This document shows, one piece after another, positions 7,905 to 17,253 of a DNA stretch of 40,278 bases (positions are counted from its first letter, which is position 1; every line of letters begins with the position of its first letter). The notes below the pieces were generated by a model. It did no database searches. It was not told the origin of the DNA and saw only the letters and a list, made by a program, of their open reading frames with translations. The position numbers and the translations under genes are program-made. This DNA comes from Flavobacteriales bacterium (GTDB taxonomy: Bacteria; Bacteroidota; Bacteroidia; Flavobacteriales_D; Sanyastnellaceae). The stretch is taken from assembly GCA_016780385.1 (NCBI GenBank), contig JADHLY010000015.1, positions 1-40,278 of the forward strand. Reading direction: 5' to 3'.

Positions 7905-8960
7905 ATGATCGGAGTGAATACGCTACAAGAATTTGTGGTTGCGCGACAGGCGGATTTCGCCGGTGCGACCGGTGACCTATCCAGGCTGCTGACCGATATC
8001 GGTACGGCGGCGAAGATGGTCAATATGCACGTCAACAGTGCCGGTCTTTCCGGCATCCTTGGGGTGCATAAAGCCCACGGGAACACCTCCAAGAACATCC
8101 AAGGAGAGCTCCAACAAAAGCTCGATGTCTATGCTGACGAGACCTTTACAAGGGTGCTCAAATCATGCTTGAAAGTCGGGGGCATCGTGTCCGAGGAGCA
8201 AGCGGGCATCATCCATGTGGACCACAGCGAGCGCGGTGAAGGGCGCGGCTATGGCAAGTACATGGTCTGCATCGACCCCCTCGATGGTTCATCCAATGTC
8301 GACGTCAACATCTCCGTCGGAACCATTTTTGGCATCTACCGGCGCAAATCACCCCTGACCGAACCGGCCGCAGTGGAAGATTTCCTCCAACCCGCCAGTG
8401 ACCTGGTGGCTGCTGGATACGTCCTGTACGGCAGCTCGACCATGCTGGTGTACTCCACCGGTGGTGGCGTCAATGGCTTTACGTTTGACCCCTCCATCGG
8501 AGAGTTCTTCCTCTCCCACCCCAACATGCAGTTTCCAAAAGAGGAGAGGGTATACAGCGTCAATGACGCGAGGCTGAGCGACACCGACCCTGCCATCGCT
8601 GAATTTCTCGCAGATTGCCGGCAGCGCGGCATGACGGCCCGATACACCGGTGCTTTGGTGGCCGATTTTCACCGCAACCTCATCCAAGGTGGAATCTACC
8701 TCTATCCCGGCTCCTACTCCAGACCAGAAGGGAAGCTACGGATGCTGTATGAAGCCCAGCCCCTCGCTTTCCTGGCTGAACAAGCCGGAGGCGCTACTTG
8801 GTGCCATTACCACAATCTGCTCGATGTCACTCCCCGCAGCCTTCATCAACGCACACCGCTATTTACAGGGCATGCCGACTCAATCGCAAGGTTGAAGCGC
8901 ATGATGCATGCTTCTGCGCACCCGATTCCTGAGCCTGAGGGAATGCGGGTGTTGCGATGA
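7905..8960 (+). CDS. fbp: Fructose-1,6-bisphosphatase, class I
   Basis: This enzyme hydrolyses fructose 1,6-bisphosphate to fructose 6-phosphate, the committed gluconeogenic step. The 351-residue protein carries the metal- and phosphate-binding signature CIDPLDGSSNVDVN (Asp124 and Asp127 by this start), the upstream EEQAG segment, and the substrate-binding region YPGSYSRPEGKLRMLYEAQP. The start is placed at MIGVNTLQEFVV because homology begins there. An open frame extends far upstream, but that stretch is antisense to the gene at 6522-7790. The length is slightly above the usual roughly 335 residues because of a short C-terminal extension. Confidence 0.96.
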   Translation: MIGVNTLQEFVVARQADFAGATGDLSRLLTDIGTAAKMVNMHVNSAGLSGILGVHKAHGNTSKNIQGELQQKLDVYADETFTRVLKSCLKVGGIVSEEQAGIIHVDHSERGEGRGYGKYMVCIDPLDGSSNVDVNISVGTIFGIYRRKSPLTEPAAVEDFLQPASDLVAAGYVLYGSSTMLVYSTGGGVNGFTFDPSIGEFFLSHPNMQFPKEERVYSVNDARLSDTDPAIAEFLADCRQRGMTARYTGALVADFHRNLIQGGIYLYPGSYSRPEGKLRMLYEAQPLAFLAEQAGGATWCHYHNLLDVTPRSLHQRTPLFTGHADSIARLKRMMHASAHPIPEPEGMRVLR

Positions 8961-9024
8961 ACCCAGCCTCCATTTCGGTCATCCAAAGGTTCCTTCGTAC
9001 GCTTGCGGTGCCAAAACACCCCGT

Positions 9025-10998
9025 ATGAAGATTCTCAACACGGCCGCATTGACCTTGCTCATGGCCACAACGGCCCTTTGGGGACAGGACACGTTGAACA
9101 TCCCGGAGGCGGTTGTACAGTCTGCATTCTCCGAGACCGAAGACGCCGAGCCTCGAAACCTATTCGTCCTCGATGCCGAACAAATCTCCAGCGCGGCCCA
9201 ACCGTCCTTGGACGGCCTGCTCGAAAGCGTTCCCGGTGTGGACGCCCGCCAACGCGGCCCATGGGGTGCCCAAACCGACCTCAGCATTCGGGGTGGAACC
9301 TTCGAGCAAGTCGCCCTCTGGGTGGACGGCGTCCGCTGGAGCGCACCACACACCGGCCACCACTTGTTCAACCTGCCCATCGATCCGGAAGACATCCAAC
9401 GCGTTCAGGTGGTCCGTGGCGGCAGTGGTGCCCTTGGAAGTGGCGGCGTCACCGGCGGCATCGTCCTGAACACGGGGCCGGCCATGGAAAATGGCACCGA
9501 AGTCTCCGCAGAAGGCGGTTATTATGGTTGGAACCGCATCCGCGCCCGCCACGATTGGGGGGAAAAAGCGACCCGTCACCGGATCAGCGTCAGCCGCGCA
9601 GCCACCTCCGGGTACCGCGAAAACACCGACCTCAACCTGACCCGCATCCGCTATGCGGGCCAAGAGGAGACCGAATTCGGCACGTTGCACCTCCGCGCTG
9701 GTGGGATGTCGGCCGCATTTGGCGCCCAGGACTTCTACACGGCGAGCTTCCCACAGCAGTTTGAGCAAGTCGACTTGTGGCAAACCCAACTGACATGGCA
9801 GCACCACATCAGCGGCTGGGACGTCGATGCGGGGCTTCATTACCGCACGCACAGCGACCGTTTCGAGCTGTTCCGTGAGGGGGAAGGCTACTACGAAGCG
9901 GATGCCAGCGGTGTGCTGACTTCCGCCGATGGACCGGTTCCAAGCTGGTACCAAGGCGCCAACCAACACGCATCCACGACAGCGGGCATCCGAGGCGGTG
10001 CGCGCCGTTCCACGGATTGGGGCGAAACGCTCCTCTCGGCCGACTTCCGTCGGGAAGGTGTCGTCAGCAACCGCCTCGGCCTGGCCGAGTATGGTCGCGG
10101 AGACAGCAGCGTGTATGTGCTCGGAGACCGCCGCACCAACCTCGACGTCGGGGTGGGCCAACGCGCGGACCTCGGCCGGTTCACCGCACGCGCCCTGGCC
10201 GCATGGAATGTCAATTCTGCCGCAGATGGCCCCCGGTTCGTTCCGGAAGCCTCGTTGTCACTCCGCATCGACGAAACCGGACGTGCCGTGGCGTTTGCCT
10301 CCGCGCGTCGGTCGGTCCGAATGCCCTCATACACCGACCTCTACTACACCGTCGGTGGCGCACAAGGCAGCCAAGATCTGCTCCCAGAAGAAGCGGAACA
10401 CCTCGAGTTCGGCTACCGCCTCACCGGCGACCTTGGGGACGGGTACCGGCTCGTGCTCTCGCAACACCTCTTCCACCGTTGGGGACGCAACCTCATCGAC
10501 TGGGTGCGGTTCAATGGGTCCTCCATCACCGAAGCCACCAACCTGCGCGAGGTCCATTTCACCGGCCAGGAATTCACGCTGTCCGCCCGGGCCGTCGACG
10601 CAGCGGCTGCACTGCGCTACTTCACCGTCAGCCTTGCGTTCATGGAAGCCGACGAAACGAGTACGGGGTTCGAGAGCAACTATGTGTTGGACATCCTCGG
10701 CTCCAAGGCCGATGTGGTGCTCGGCTTCCGCCCCCTCGAGGACTGGATGGTGGACGTGCGTTGGAGCGCTCAACACCGAGACGGCGGTTATTACGACCCC
10801 GTCGCGGGCATGGAGCTGGACTTCGAGCCCGTCCAACTGCTCGGCGCCACGGTTCGGTGGGCTCCGGAATCTTTGCCCATCGCGGCCCATGTGCGGGTGG
10901 ACAATGCGCTGGATGCACAGTATGTGGACATTGGCAATGTGGACCAACCCGGCCGCTGGGTCCGGGCCGGCCTGACGTGGACCTCCAACAAAAAGTGA
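9025..10998 (+). CDS. TonB-dependent outer-membrane receptor
   Basis: A 657-residue outer-membrane protein with a signal peptide (MKILNTAALTLLMATTALWG). It has a plug domain at residues about 40-150 (LLESVPGVDARQRGPWG, LSIRGGTFEQVALWVDG, IQRVQVVRGGSGALG) and then a long antiparallel barrel ending in GRWVRAGLTW. The plug and size resemble BtuB or siderophore-type receptors rather than SusC, so TonB/ExbB/ExbD-driven uptake of a small chelate is likely; the ligand is unknown. No cobalamin riboswitch fits in the 64-bp upstream gap, so B12 is not supported. It follows fbp and converges on mfd with a 3-bp gap. Confidence 0.92.
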   Translation: MKILNTAALTLLMATTALWGQDTLNIPEAVVQSAFSETEDAEPRNLFVLDAEQISSAAQPSLDGLLESVPGVDARQRGPWGAQTDLSIRGGTFEQVALWVDGVRWSAPHTGHHLFNLPIDPEDIQRVQVVRGGSGALGSGGVTGGIVLNTGPAMENGTEVSAEGGYYGWNRIRARHDWGEKATRHRISVSRAATSGYRENTDLNLTRIRYAGQEETEFGTLHLRAGGMSAAFGAQDFYTASFPQQFEQVDLWQTQLTWQHHISGWDVDAGLHYRTHSDRFELFREGEGYYEADASGVLTSADGPVPSWYQGANQHASTTAGIRGGARRSTDWGETLLSADFRREGVVSNRLGLAEYGRGDSSVYVLGDRRTNLDVGVGQRADLGRFTARALAAWNVNSAADGPRFVPEASLSLRIDETGRAVAFASARRSVRMPSYTDLYYTVGGAQGSQDLLPEEAEHLEFGYRLTGDLGDGYRLVLSQHLFHRWGRNLIDWVRFNGSSITEATNLREVHFTGQEFTLSARAVDAAAALRYFTVSLAFMEADETSTGFESNYVLDILGSKADVVLGFRPLEDWMVDVRWSAQHRDGGYYDPVAGMELDFEPVQLLGATVRWAPESLPIAAHVRVDNALDAQYVDIGNVDQPGRWVRAGLTWTSNKK

Positions 10999-11001
10999 TC
11001 C

Positions 11002-14000
11002 TCAGTCCTCTTCCACAGCGAACTCCCCAGGGCCTTGCGGACCTGAGCCCGCTGCAGACGGCTTGACCGGGACTGGGGTCCCACTCAAGCGGCGCAGAAT
11101 GGACATGGCCGACTCGAGGTCTTCCACCGGCTCCACCCGGAGGCGCAACGCATTGTTGCGCTGGTACATCTGAACACCTTTGGTATTGCGCTGCATGAAG
11201 TCGAGGACGCGCTGGAAGCGCACCCCCTTGTAGTAGTCGCTCCCCTCCTCATCGTGGAAGACCCCGATGAGCTTGCCACCTTTGAGGACCAGCTTGCCGA
11301 AGCCCACCACCTGTGCCATCCAGCGCAAGCGGATCGTCTCCAACAAGTCTTCCGCTTCCTTCGGCAATGGGCCGAAACGGTCAAGCAACCGCGCCTCGTA
11401 GGCCTGCAGCCCTTCTTCATCGGCCATCTCATCGAGCTCGCGGTACAACGCGATCCGCTCTGCGATGTCCGAGATATAGTGGTCGGGCAACATCAACGAG
11501 AGGTCTGTTTCGAGCACCGTCTCCTCCACATAATGCTCACGGGAATCGGCCTCCTCTCGCGCCAATTCAGCAAACTCCTCGTCCTTGAGTTCGCGGATGG
11601 CCTCGGTCAAGATCTTCTGGTACATCTCGAAACCGATGTCCGTGATAAAGCCGCTCTGCTCGCCGCCGAGCAGGTTACCGGCTCCCCGGATATCGAGGTC
11701 CCGCATGGCGATGTTCATGCCGCTGCCCAGCTCGCTGAACTGCTCCATGGCCTGCAGGCGCTTCCGGCTTTCCGTGGGCAAGGCGTGCAATGGAGGAGCC
11801 AAGAGGTAGCAGAACGCCCGCTTGTTGGAACGCCCAACACGCCCCCGCAACTGGTGCAGGTCGCTCAAGCCAAACGTATGGGCCTCATTGATCAAAATGG
11901 TATTGGCGTTGGAGATGTCGATGCCGCTCTCGATGATGGTGGTGGCCACCAACACATCGTAGGTCCCGTCGATGAAATCCGACATCACCCGCTCCAGCTG
12001 CTCTCCGTCCATCTGGCCATGACCGATGCCCACGCGCGCATCGGGCACCAGGCGGTTGATCATGCCGGCCACCTCGCGGATGTTGCCCACCCGGTTGTGC
12101 ACGAAATACGCCTGTCCGCCGCGCGAAATCTCATAGGCGAGGGCGTCCCGGATCAGCTCCTCATTGAAAGAGCCGATTTCCGTCTCCACCGGATAGCGGT
12201 TGGGTGGCGGCGTATTGATGATGCTCAAATCCCGGGCGCCCATGAGCGAAAACTGCAGGGTTCTTGGAATCGGGGTGGCCGTCAGCGTCAGGCTGTCCAC
12301 CGTCGCCCGGAGCGTCTTCAACTTGTCCTTCACAGCAACCCCGAACTTCTGCTCCTCATCGATGATGAGCAGACCCAGGTCCTTCCATTTGATGCGCTTG
12401 CCTACAATGGCATGGGTGCCGATCAGGATGTCAATCTCGCCGGCCTCCAGCGCCTTGACCGTCTCCGTCATCTTCTTGCCCGTCTTGAAGCGGTTCACGT
12501 AGTCCACCTTGACCGGAAACTCCTTGAGGCGGCGGGAGAAACTGCGGAAATGCTGCATCGACAAGATGGTCGTGGGCACGAGCACCGCAACCTGTTTGCC
12601 ATCGGTCGCGGCCTTGAACGCCGCCCGAATCGCGATTTCGGTCTTTCCGAAGCCCACATCGCCACAGACCAGCCGGTCCATCGGCACCTCCTTCTCCATG
12701 TCTTCCTTCACTGCCTCCGTCGCCGTCAGCTGATCGGGGGTGTCCTCGTACATGAAGCTCGCCTCGAGTTCGGTCTGCAGGTACGTATCCGGTGTGTAGG
12801 CAAACCCGCGGCTGGCACGGCGCTTGGCATACAGTTTGAGCAGGTCAAAAGCGATCTCCTTGACCCGCTTCTTGGTCTTGCTTTTGGTTGTTGCCCAGGT
12901 GGAAGAACCCAACTTGTGCACCTTGGGCGCCATGCCCTCCTTGCCGGTGAACTTGGAGATGCGGTGCAAGGAGTGCACACTCACATACAGGATGTCGCCC
13001 CCCTTGTACTTGAGGCGGATGGCCTCTTGTTCTTTGCCCCCCACATCGACCTTCTGCAGGCCACTGAATTCGCCGATTCCGTGGTCAATGTGTACCACAA
13101 AATCGCCGGGCTCCAAGCTCATCAGCTCCTTGATGGTCAGCGCCTGCTTGTTTTTCTTGAAGCCGTCCTTCAGCCGGAACCGGTGGTAGCGTTCAAAAAT
13201 CTGGTGGTCCGTGTAGATGGCGAGTTTGAGCCCAACATCCACAAAGCCCTCACTGAGTTCTGCGGGGATGGGCTGGTACTTGACCTCATCGCCGCGGTCG
13301 GCAAAAATGTCGTGCAGACGCTCGAGCTGCGTGCCTTGGCCCGCCACCACGAAAGTGGCATAGCCGTCCTCGTGTCGGTGCTTCAAGTGCTCGGCGAGGA
13401 GGTCGAAATTCTTGTTGAAGCCCGGCTGGTCCTTGTGGCCAAAGTCCACCGACAGGCGGTCTGTAAAGGACGAACCGCCGCCGAACTCAATGACGCGCAG
13501 GCGTTCCAAACCCCGCTCGAACCGCAGTCCTGTGGTGTAGAGTTCACCCGGCCGCAGGGCCTCAGTCTGTCCTGTGCGCCGGTCGTAGAAGGCCTGCGCC
13601 TTTTCGACCTCCTTGTCGAGCTGCTCGACCACACCGCGCACGTCCCACGCCCACACCATGCAGTCCTCACCGAGAAACTCCAAGAATGGCTCGCGCTCCT
13701 CCTTGAGCAACTGATCGCCCACATCGGGCACGATCACCGCCCGGTCCATCTTGCCCACACTCAATTGGTCGGACGGATCGAATTTCCTGATGCCGTCCAC
13801 CTCATCTCCGAAGAGCTCGATGCGATAGGGGTGGTCAAAAGCAAAGCTGAAAATGTCTACGATGCCCCCGCGAATGGCATATTGGCCAGGCTCGTAGACA
13901 TACTCCACCTTCTCGAAACCATAATCGATGAGAATGTCATCGAGAAAGTCCTGGCTGATGCGGTCGCCCCGCTTGATGGTGTAGGTATTGCGCTTGAGCT

Positions 14001-14415
14001 CCTTTCGCGTCGTCACCTGCTCTGCCACCGCTTCGGGGAAACTGACGATGCACACCTTTCCCCGCAGCGCGCTGACCTTGCTCAAGACCTCTGCCCGCAT
14101 CGCCACGTTGGCATTGTCCGTCCCCTGCTCTTGGTAGGGTACCCGGGCGCTCCTTGGGTAGAACAGCACCTGATGGCCCTCTTCGCCCAAGAGGTTTTCG
14201 AGGTCGTTCATGAAATACGCGGCGCGTTCCTTGTCCTCGAGCAGGAACAAGTGGTCTCCGCCATGACGCTGGATCATCTGTGCCGCGAGAAAACTGCGGG
14301 CAGAACCCACCAACCCCCTGGCCTCCACCTTGGCTCCCACATTTTCCAGGGCATCCGAGACCTGTCCGGTCCGGGCGTCGTGGTCGTAAAATCCGAGGAG
14401 GTCTTGCAGGGTCAT
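11002..14415 (-). CDS. mfd: Transcription-repair coupling factor
   Basis: Mfd removes RNA polymerase stalled at lesions and recruits UvrA. The protein of about 1137 residues has the full domain order. It has an N-terminal UvrB-like module (YPRSARVPYQEQGTDN), an RNA-polymerase-interacting Tudor-like domain (GDFVVHIDHGIGEFSGLQ) and a RecG-like translocase with Walker A GDVGFGKTE and the DEEQ box DEEQKFGV. Helicase motif VI is LRGRVGRSNKRAFCYLL, followed by a C-terminal TRCF domain. I chose ATG 14415 over 14445 because TATCTTCG, a promoter-like box, lies between them and homology starts at MTLQDLLGFYD. The long open frame on the opposite strand is a composition shadow. Confidence 0.96.
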   Translation of the reverse strand: MTLQDLLGFYDHDARTGQVSDALENVGAKVEARGLVGSARSFLAAQMIQRHGGDHLFLLEDKERAAYFMNDLENLLGEEGHQVLFYPRSARVPYQEQGTDNANVAMRAEVLSKVSALRGKVCIVSFPEAVAEQVTTRKELKRNTYTIKRGDRISQDFLDDILIDYGFEKVEYVYEPGQYAIRGGIVDIFSFAFDHPYRIELFGDEVDGIRKFDPSDQLSVGKMDRAVIVPDVGDQLLKEEREPFLEFLGEDCMVWAWDVRGVVEQLDKEVEKAQAFYDRRTGQTEALRPGELYTTGLRFERGLERLRVIEFGGGSSFTDRLSVDFGHKDQPGFNKNFDLLAEHLKHRHEDGYATFVVAGQGTQLERLHDIFADRGDEVKYQPIPAELSEGFVDVGLKLAIYTDHQIFERYHRFRLKDGFKKNKQALTIKELMSLEPGDFVVHIDHGIGEFSGLQKVDVGGKEQEAIRLKYKGGDILYVSVHSLHRISKFTGKEGMAPKVHKLGSSTWATTKSKTKKRVKEIAFDLLKLYAKRRASRGFAYTPDTYLQTELEASFMYEDTPDQLTATEAVKEDMEKEVPMDRLVCGDVGFGKTEIAIRAAFKAATDGKQVAVLVPTTILSMQHFRSFSRRLKEFPVKVDYVNRFKTGKKMTETVKALEAGEIDILIGTHAIVGKRIKWKDLGLLIIDEEQKFGVAVKDKLKTLRATVDSLTLTATPIPRTLQFSLMGARDLSIINTPPPNRYPVETEIGSFNEELIRDALAYEISRGGQAYFVHNRVGNIREVAGMINRLVPDARVGIGHGQMDGEQLERVMSDFIDGTYDVLVATTIIESGIDISNANTILINEAHTFGLSDLHQLRGRVGRSNKRAFCYLLAPPLHALPTESRKRLQAMEQFSELGSGMNIAMRDLDIRGAGNLLGGEQSGFITDIGFEMYQKILTEAIRELKDEEFAELAREEADSREHYVEETVLETDLSLMLPDHYISDIAERIALYRELDEMADEEGLQAYEARLLDRFGPLPKEAEDLLETIRLRWMAQVVGFGKLVLKGGKLIGVFHDEEGSDYYKGVRFQRVLDFMQRNTKGVQMYQRNNALRLRVEPVEDLESAMSILRRLSGTPVPVKPSAAGSGPQGPGEFAVEED

Positions 14416-14426
14416 GTCGTGCGGCG

Positions 14427-14434
14427 CGAAGATA
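14427..14434 (-). promoter_or_regulatory. Candidate -7 box of mfd
   Basis: TATCTTCG on the minus strand ends 11 nt before ATG 14415. It matches boxes upstream of the giant fibre, fbp and protease genes. No clear -33 TTG is seen. Confidence 0.35.
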
Positions 14435-14554
14435 ACCGCCACCATCCCCTATGGTTCGCTCCGCCGCATTGCTCGATTGCCCATTTCTCCGGGCAATGCT
14501 CAAGACTCCGCCCGCGGCATCTGCTGTCAACGCCAACGTTCCGAACTTCGCACC

Positions 14555-15298
14555 ATGAAAGGATGGCCGCTGCACACCTTCCAAAGCTGGGAGGATTTCC
14601 AAGAAGGGCAAGTGCTGCTCATTGATAAGCCCCTCGAGTGGACTTCATTCGACGTCGTCAACAAGGTCCGTCACCTGATCCGCCGCGGTGGCGGGTTCAA
14701 GAAGATCAAGGTCGGCCATGCGGGCACCCTGGATCCCCTCGCAACCGGCGTGCTCGTGTTGTGCACTGGCCGCATGACCAAGCGCATTGCCGAACTCAGT
14801 GCAGAGGACAAGGCCTATGATGGGCACATCACCTTCGGCGCGAACACCGACAGCCACGACCTCGAAATGCCCCTGGTCACCGTGGGACCTACCGACAGCC
14901 TCAGTCTGGCGTCATTGCGCGAGACCGCGCTGGCTTTTACCGGTGAGATTGACCAATTGCCCCCCACCTTCAGTGCCAAGAAGGTCGATGGCCAGAAGGC
15001 CTATGTTGCCGCGCGAAAGGGCAAAGACATCGGACTCAGCCCCGTGCAAGTCAAGGTTCACCGTTTTGACGTCAAGGAATGGCGGGATCCCGTGATGGAT
15101 TTTGACATCCTGTGTTCAAAGGGGACCTACATCCGCGCCTTTGCCCGCGACTTGGGCAAGGTGACGGGCTGTGGCGCCCACCTCTCGGCGCTCAGACGCA
15201 CAGCCAGCGGGGAGTTCGGCATCCAGCAGTGCTGGTCCATTGCGGAATTTGAGGCCCGCATTTCGGCCCTTCCGGCCCCCGTTTCGGCCAAAGCTTAA
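14555..15298 (+). CDS. truB: tRNA pseudouridine-55 synthase
   Basis: TruB isomerises U55 in the T-loop of most tRNAs to pseudouridine. The 247-residue protein contains the catalytic-loop signature GHAGTLDPLATGVL (catalytic Asp60), the substrate-loop motif QLPPTFSAKKVDG and the late motif SKGTYIRAFARDLG. The start MKGWPLHTFQSWEDFQEG fits Bacteroidota homologues. Upstream in-frame sequence lies antisense to the mfd start and is not homologous. queA follows 84 bp downstream with its own candidate promoter. Confidence 0.96.
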   Translation: MKGWPLHTFQSWEDFQEGQVLLIDKPLEWTSFDVVNKVRHLIRRGGGFKKIKVGHAGTLDPLATGVLVLCTGRMTKRIAELSAEDKAYDGHITFGANTDSHDLEMPLVTVGPTDSLSLASLRETALAFTGEIDQLPPTFSAKKVDGQKAYVAARKGKDIGLSPVQVKVHRFDVKEWRDPVMDFDILCSKGTYIRAFARDLGKVTGCGAHLSALRRTASGEFGIQQCWSIAEFEARISALPAPVSAKA

Positions 15299-15326
15299 AA
15301 GCCCGGGATTTCCTTTCGCGTATAGG

Positions 15327-15358
15327 CTTGAACGCCGTCGAGGCTTTGACTAACTTCG
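15327..15358 (+). promoter_or_regulatory. Candidate promoter of queA
   Basis: CTTG (15327-15330), then 20 nt, then TAACTTCG (15351-15358) fits the Bacteroidota TTTG-N19/20-TAnnTTTG layout with one mismatch in each element. The leader would be about 20 nt. Confidence 0.45.
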
Positions 15359-15382
15359 CCCGCCCCTGAAAACCCTGCCGAC

Positions 15383-16447
15383 ATGAGCGTAGAGCGGATG
15401 AAACTCAGCCAATTCAAGTTCGACGTTCCGAAGGAACTCATCGCCCAGTACCCGCTTGACAACCGGGACGAGAGCCGGATGATGGTCGTGAACCGAGAAG
15501 CTGGCACCATCGAACACAAGAAGTTCAGCGACCTCATCGATTACTTCGACGAGGGAGATGTGATGGTCATGAACGACACCCGCGTCTTTCCCGCCCGGAT
15601 GTACGGCAACAAAGAGAAGACCGGCGCTGTCATCGAAGTTTTCCTGTTGCGCGAACTCAACCGTGAGTCCCTCTTGTGGGATGTTTTGGTCGATCCCGCC
15701 CGGAAGATCCGAATCGGCAACAAGCTGTACTTCGGTGAGAACGAGGACCTCGTTGCAGAAGTCATCGACAACACGACCAGCCGCGGTCGCACCCTGCGCT
15801 TCCTCTTTGACGGCACGCACGAGGAGTTCCGCGAGAAGATTTTCTCACTCGGCGAGACCCCACTGCCCAAATACATCGAGCGTGAGGTAGAGCCAGAAGA
15901 CGCAGAACGTTTCCAAACGATCTACGCCAAGAACGAAGGCGCAGTGGCTGTCCCTACCGCGGGATTGCACATGAGCAAGCAGCTCATGAAGCGCTTCGAA
16001 ATCCAAGGCATCGATACAGCCTACCTCACCCTGCACATCGGCCTGGGCACCTTCCGCGAAGTGGAGGTGGAAGACCTGACCAAGCACAAGGTGGATTCGG
16101 AGCAGCTCATCATCCCTCAAGACTGCGTGGATGTGGTCAACCGCAGCATCGAGCGCGGCGGCAAGGTCGTGGCAGTGGGCACTTCAGTGGTGCGCGCCAT
16201 GGAATCTACACACAGCACCTTCCGACAGCTCAAGACCTATGACGGTTGGACCTCAAGGTTCATCTTCCCCCCATACAAGTTCAAGTTGGCTGATGCCCTC
16301 ATCACCAACTTCCACACGCCGCAGTCCACGCTGTTGATGCTGACAGCAGCCTTTGGCGGGTACGACCTCATCATGGAGGCCTATCAGACGGCCATCAAGG
16401 AGAAGTACCGCATGCACGCATACGGAGACGCCTTGCTGGTCATCTAA
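15383..16447 (+). CDS. queA: tRNA preQ1(34) S-adenosylmethionine ribosyltransferase-isomerase
   Basis: QueA transfers and isomerises the ribosyl group of SAM onto preQ1 at tRNA position 34, making epoxyqueuosine. The 354-residue protein shows family motifs [45 protein letters not shown] and [17 protein letters not shown]. It ends with [17 protein letters not shown]. Most homologues begin at MKLSQFKF, so ATG 15398 is an equally good start. It is followed by a strong bidirectional terminator. Confidence 0.96.
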   Translation: MSVERMKLSQFKFDVPKELIAQYPLDNRDESRMMVVNREAGTIEHKKFSDLIDYFDEGDVMVMNDTRVFPARMYGNKEKTGAVIEVFLLRELNRESLLWDVLVDPARKIRIGNKLYFGENEDLVAEVIDNTTSRGRTLRFLFDGTHEEFREKIFSLGETPLPKYIEREVEPEDAERFQTIYAKNEGAVAVPTAGLHMSKQLMKRFEIQGIDTAYLTLHIGLGTFREVEVEDLTKHKVDSEQLIIPQDCVDVVNRSIERGGKVVAVGTSVVRAMESTHSTFRQLKTYDGWTSRFIFPPYKFKLADALITNFHTPQSTLLMLTAAFGGYDLIMEAYQTAIKEKYRMHAYGDALLVI

Positions 16448-16486
16448 CAGCCGGAACGACTTCAGGGACTTACTCAAGTCCGCCCA

Positions 16487-16522
16487 CGAAAAAAGCCGCC
16501 CCATGAGGAGCGGCTTTTTTCG
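16487..16522. terminator. Bidirectional rho-independent terminator between queA and the redoxin gene
   Basis: Perfect 13-bp arms (CGAAAAAAGCCGC and GCGGCTTTTTTCG) flank a 10-nt loop. The A-tract and T-tract make it functional in both directions for the convergent genes. Confidence 0.9.
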
Positions 16523-16550
16523 TAATGGGTTGGGTTGAATGGGGCGAGGC

Positions 16551-17186
16551 TCAGCCCACGCGCTTGATAGAGCAGCCGATCGCTTTGGTCACGGCAGGCT
16601 TCACCTTTTTGCCTTCAGCCATGCGCTGGATGGCGTCCTTCAAGTAGGTCTCCTCGACTTCAGAAGCCGCGTTGACATTGTCATCAATGGCCCCTTTGTA
16701 CACGAGGCGGAAATCTTTGTCAAAGAGGTAAACGTGCGGCGTAGTGCGGGCGCCGAATGCATCCGCCAATTTGTGGTTCACATCCACCACGTAGGGCATG
16801 ATGTACCCCGCCTCAAGCGCGTGAAGCTTCATCTCCTCGAGGCTGTCATCGCCCTTGCGCTTGGCCTCATTCGAGTTCACCAGCACCGAGCCGATGCCAT
16901 TCTCGCGGGCGAGGGTGGCGACGTCGTTATAGCGGCCTTCCCACCCTTCGCTTTTGCCTTCGCGGCCGACCACAAATGGGCAGGTATTGCAGCTGAACAT
17001 CACCAAAACACCGTTTTCACCGGCGAGGTCAACCAGGCTCCAGTCTTGACCATCGATGTTGGTCATCTTGAGGTCAGCAGAGGGGGCCTTGTCTCCAGGG
17101 TTGAGTTCGTTCAATTCGGTCGACTGGGCCGACATGGACATAAGGGAGCCGCAAGCGAGGGCGGCCAAAATGAAGTTGCGAAGCAT
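16551..17186 (-). CDS. Secreted or periplasmic redoxin, thioredoxin-like (PRX-like)
   Basis: A 211-residue protein with a signal peptide (MLRNFILAALACGSLMSMSA) and an AhpC/TSA-type thioredoxin fold. It contains LVMFSCNTCPFVVG with Cys66 and Cys69 in a CxxC arrangement, then the cis-Pro region GARTTPHVYLFD. This matches the PRX-like group common in Bacteroidota, which is predicted to act in thiol-disulfide exchange or peroxide handling in the periplasm. The substrate is unknown. The start at 17186 was chosen for the signal peptide. A TAACTTGG box at 17207-17214 lies 20 nt upstream. The carboxylase gene is 67 bp upstream on the same strand. Confidence 0.88.
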   Translation of the reverse strand: MLRNFILAALACGSLMSMSAQSTELNELNPGDKAPSADLKMTNIDGQDWSLVDLAGENGVLVMFSCNTCPFVVGREGKSEGWEGRYNDVATLARENGIGSVLVNSNEAKRKGDDSLEEMKLHALEAGYIMPYVVDVNHKLADAFGARTTPHVYLFDKDFRLVYKGAIDDNVNAASEVEETYLKDAIQRMAEGKKVKPAVTKAIGCSIKRVG

Positions 17187-17206
17187 GTTCTTGCGTTTGT
17201 AGCGTA

Positions 17207-17214
17207 CCAAGTTA
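17207..17214 (-). promoter_or_regulatory. Candidate -7 box of the redoxin gene
   Basis: TAACTTGG on the minus strand lies 20 nt before ATG 17186, inside the gap after the carboxylase gene. It suggests that the redoxin can be transcribed independently. Confidence 0.3.
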
Positions 17215-17253
17215 ACCGCCAGCACGAAGGAAAGTTGCCAAAAATCCCCGCGG

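Noticed and set aside
8961-9024. Cobalamin riboswitch before the TonB receptor
   Set aside because: The gap is 64 bp, too short, and no B12-box-like sequence was seen.
14446-14554. RNA gene in the mfd-truB gap
   Set aside because: No cloverleaf, T-loop consensus or stable hairpin followed by a T-tract was found.
11254-14625. 1123-residue open frame on the plus strand
   Set aside because: It is antisense to mfd, which shows all expected domains; the shadow reflects high GC and codon bias.
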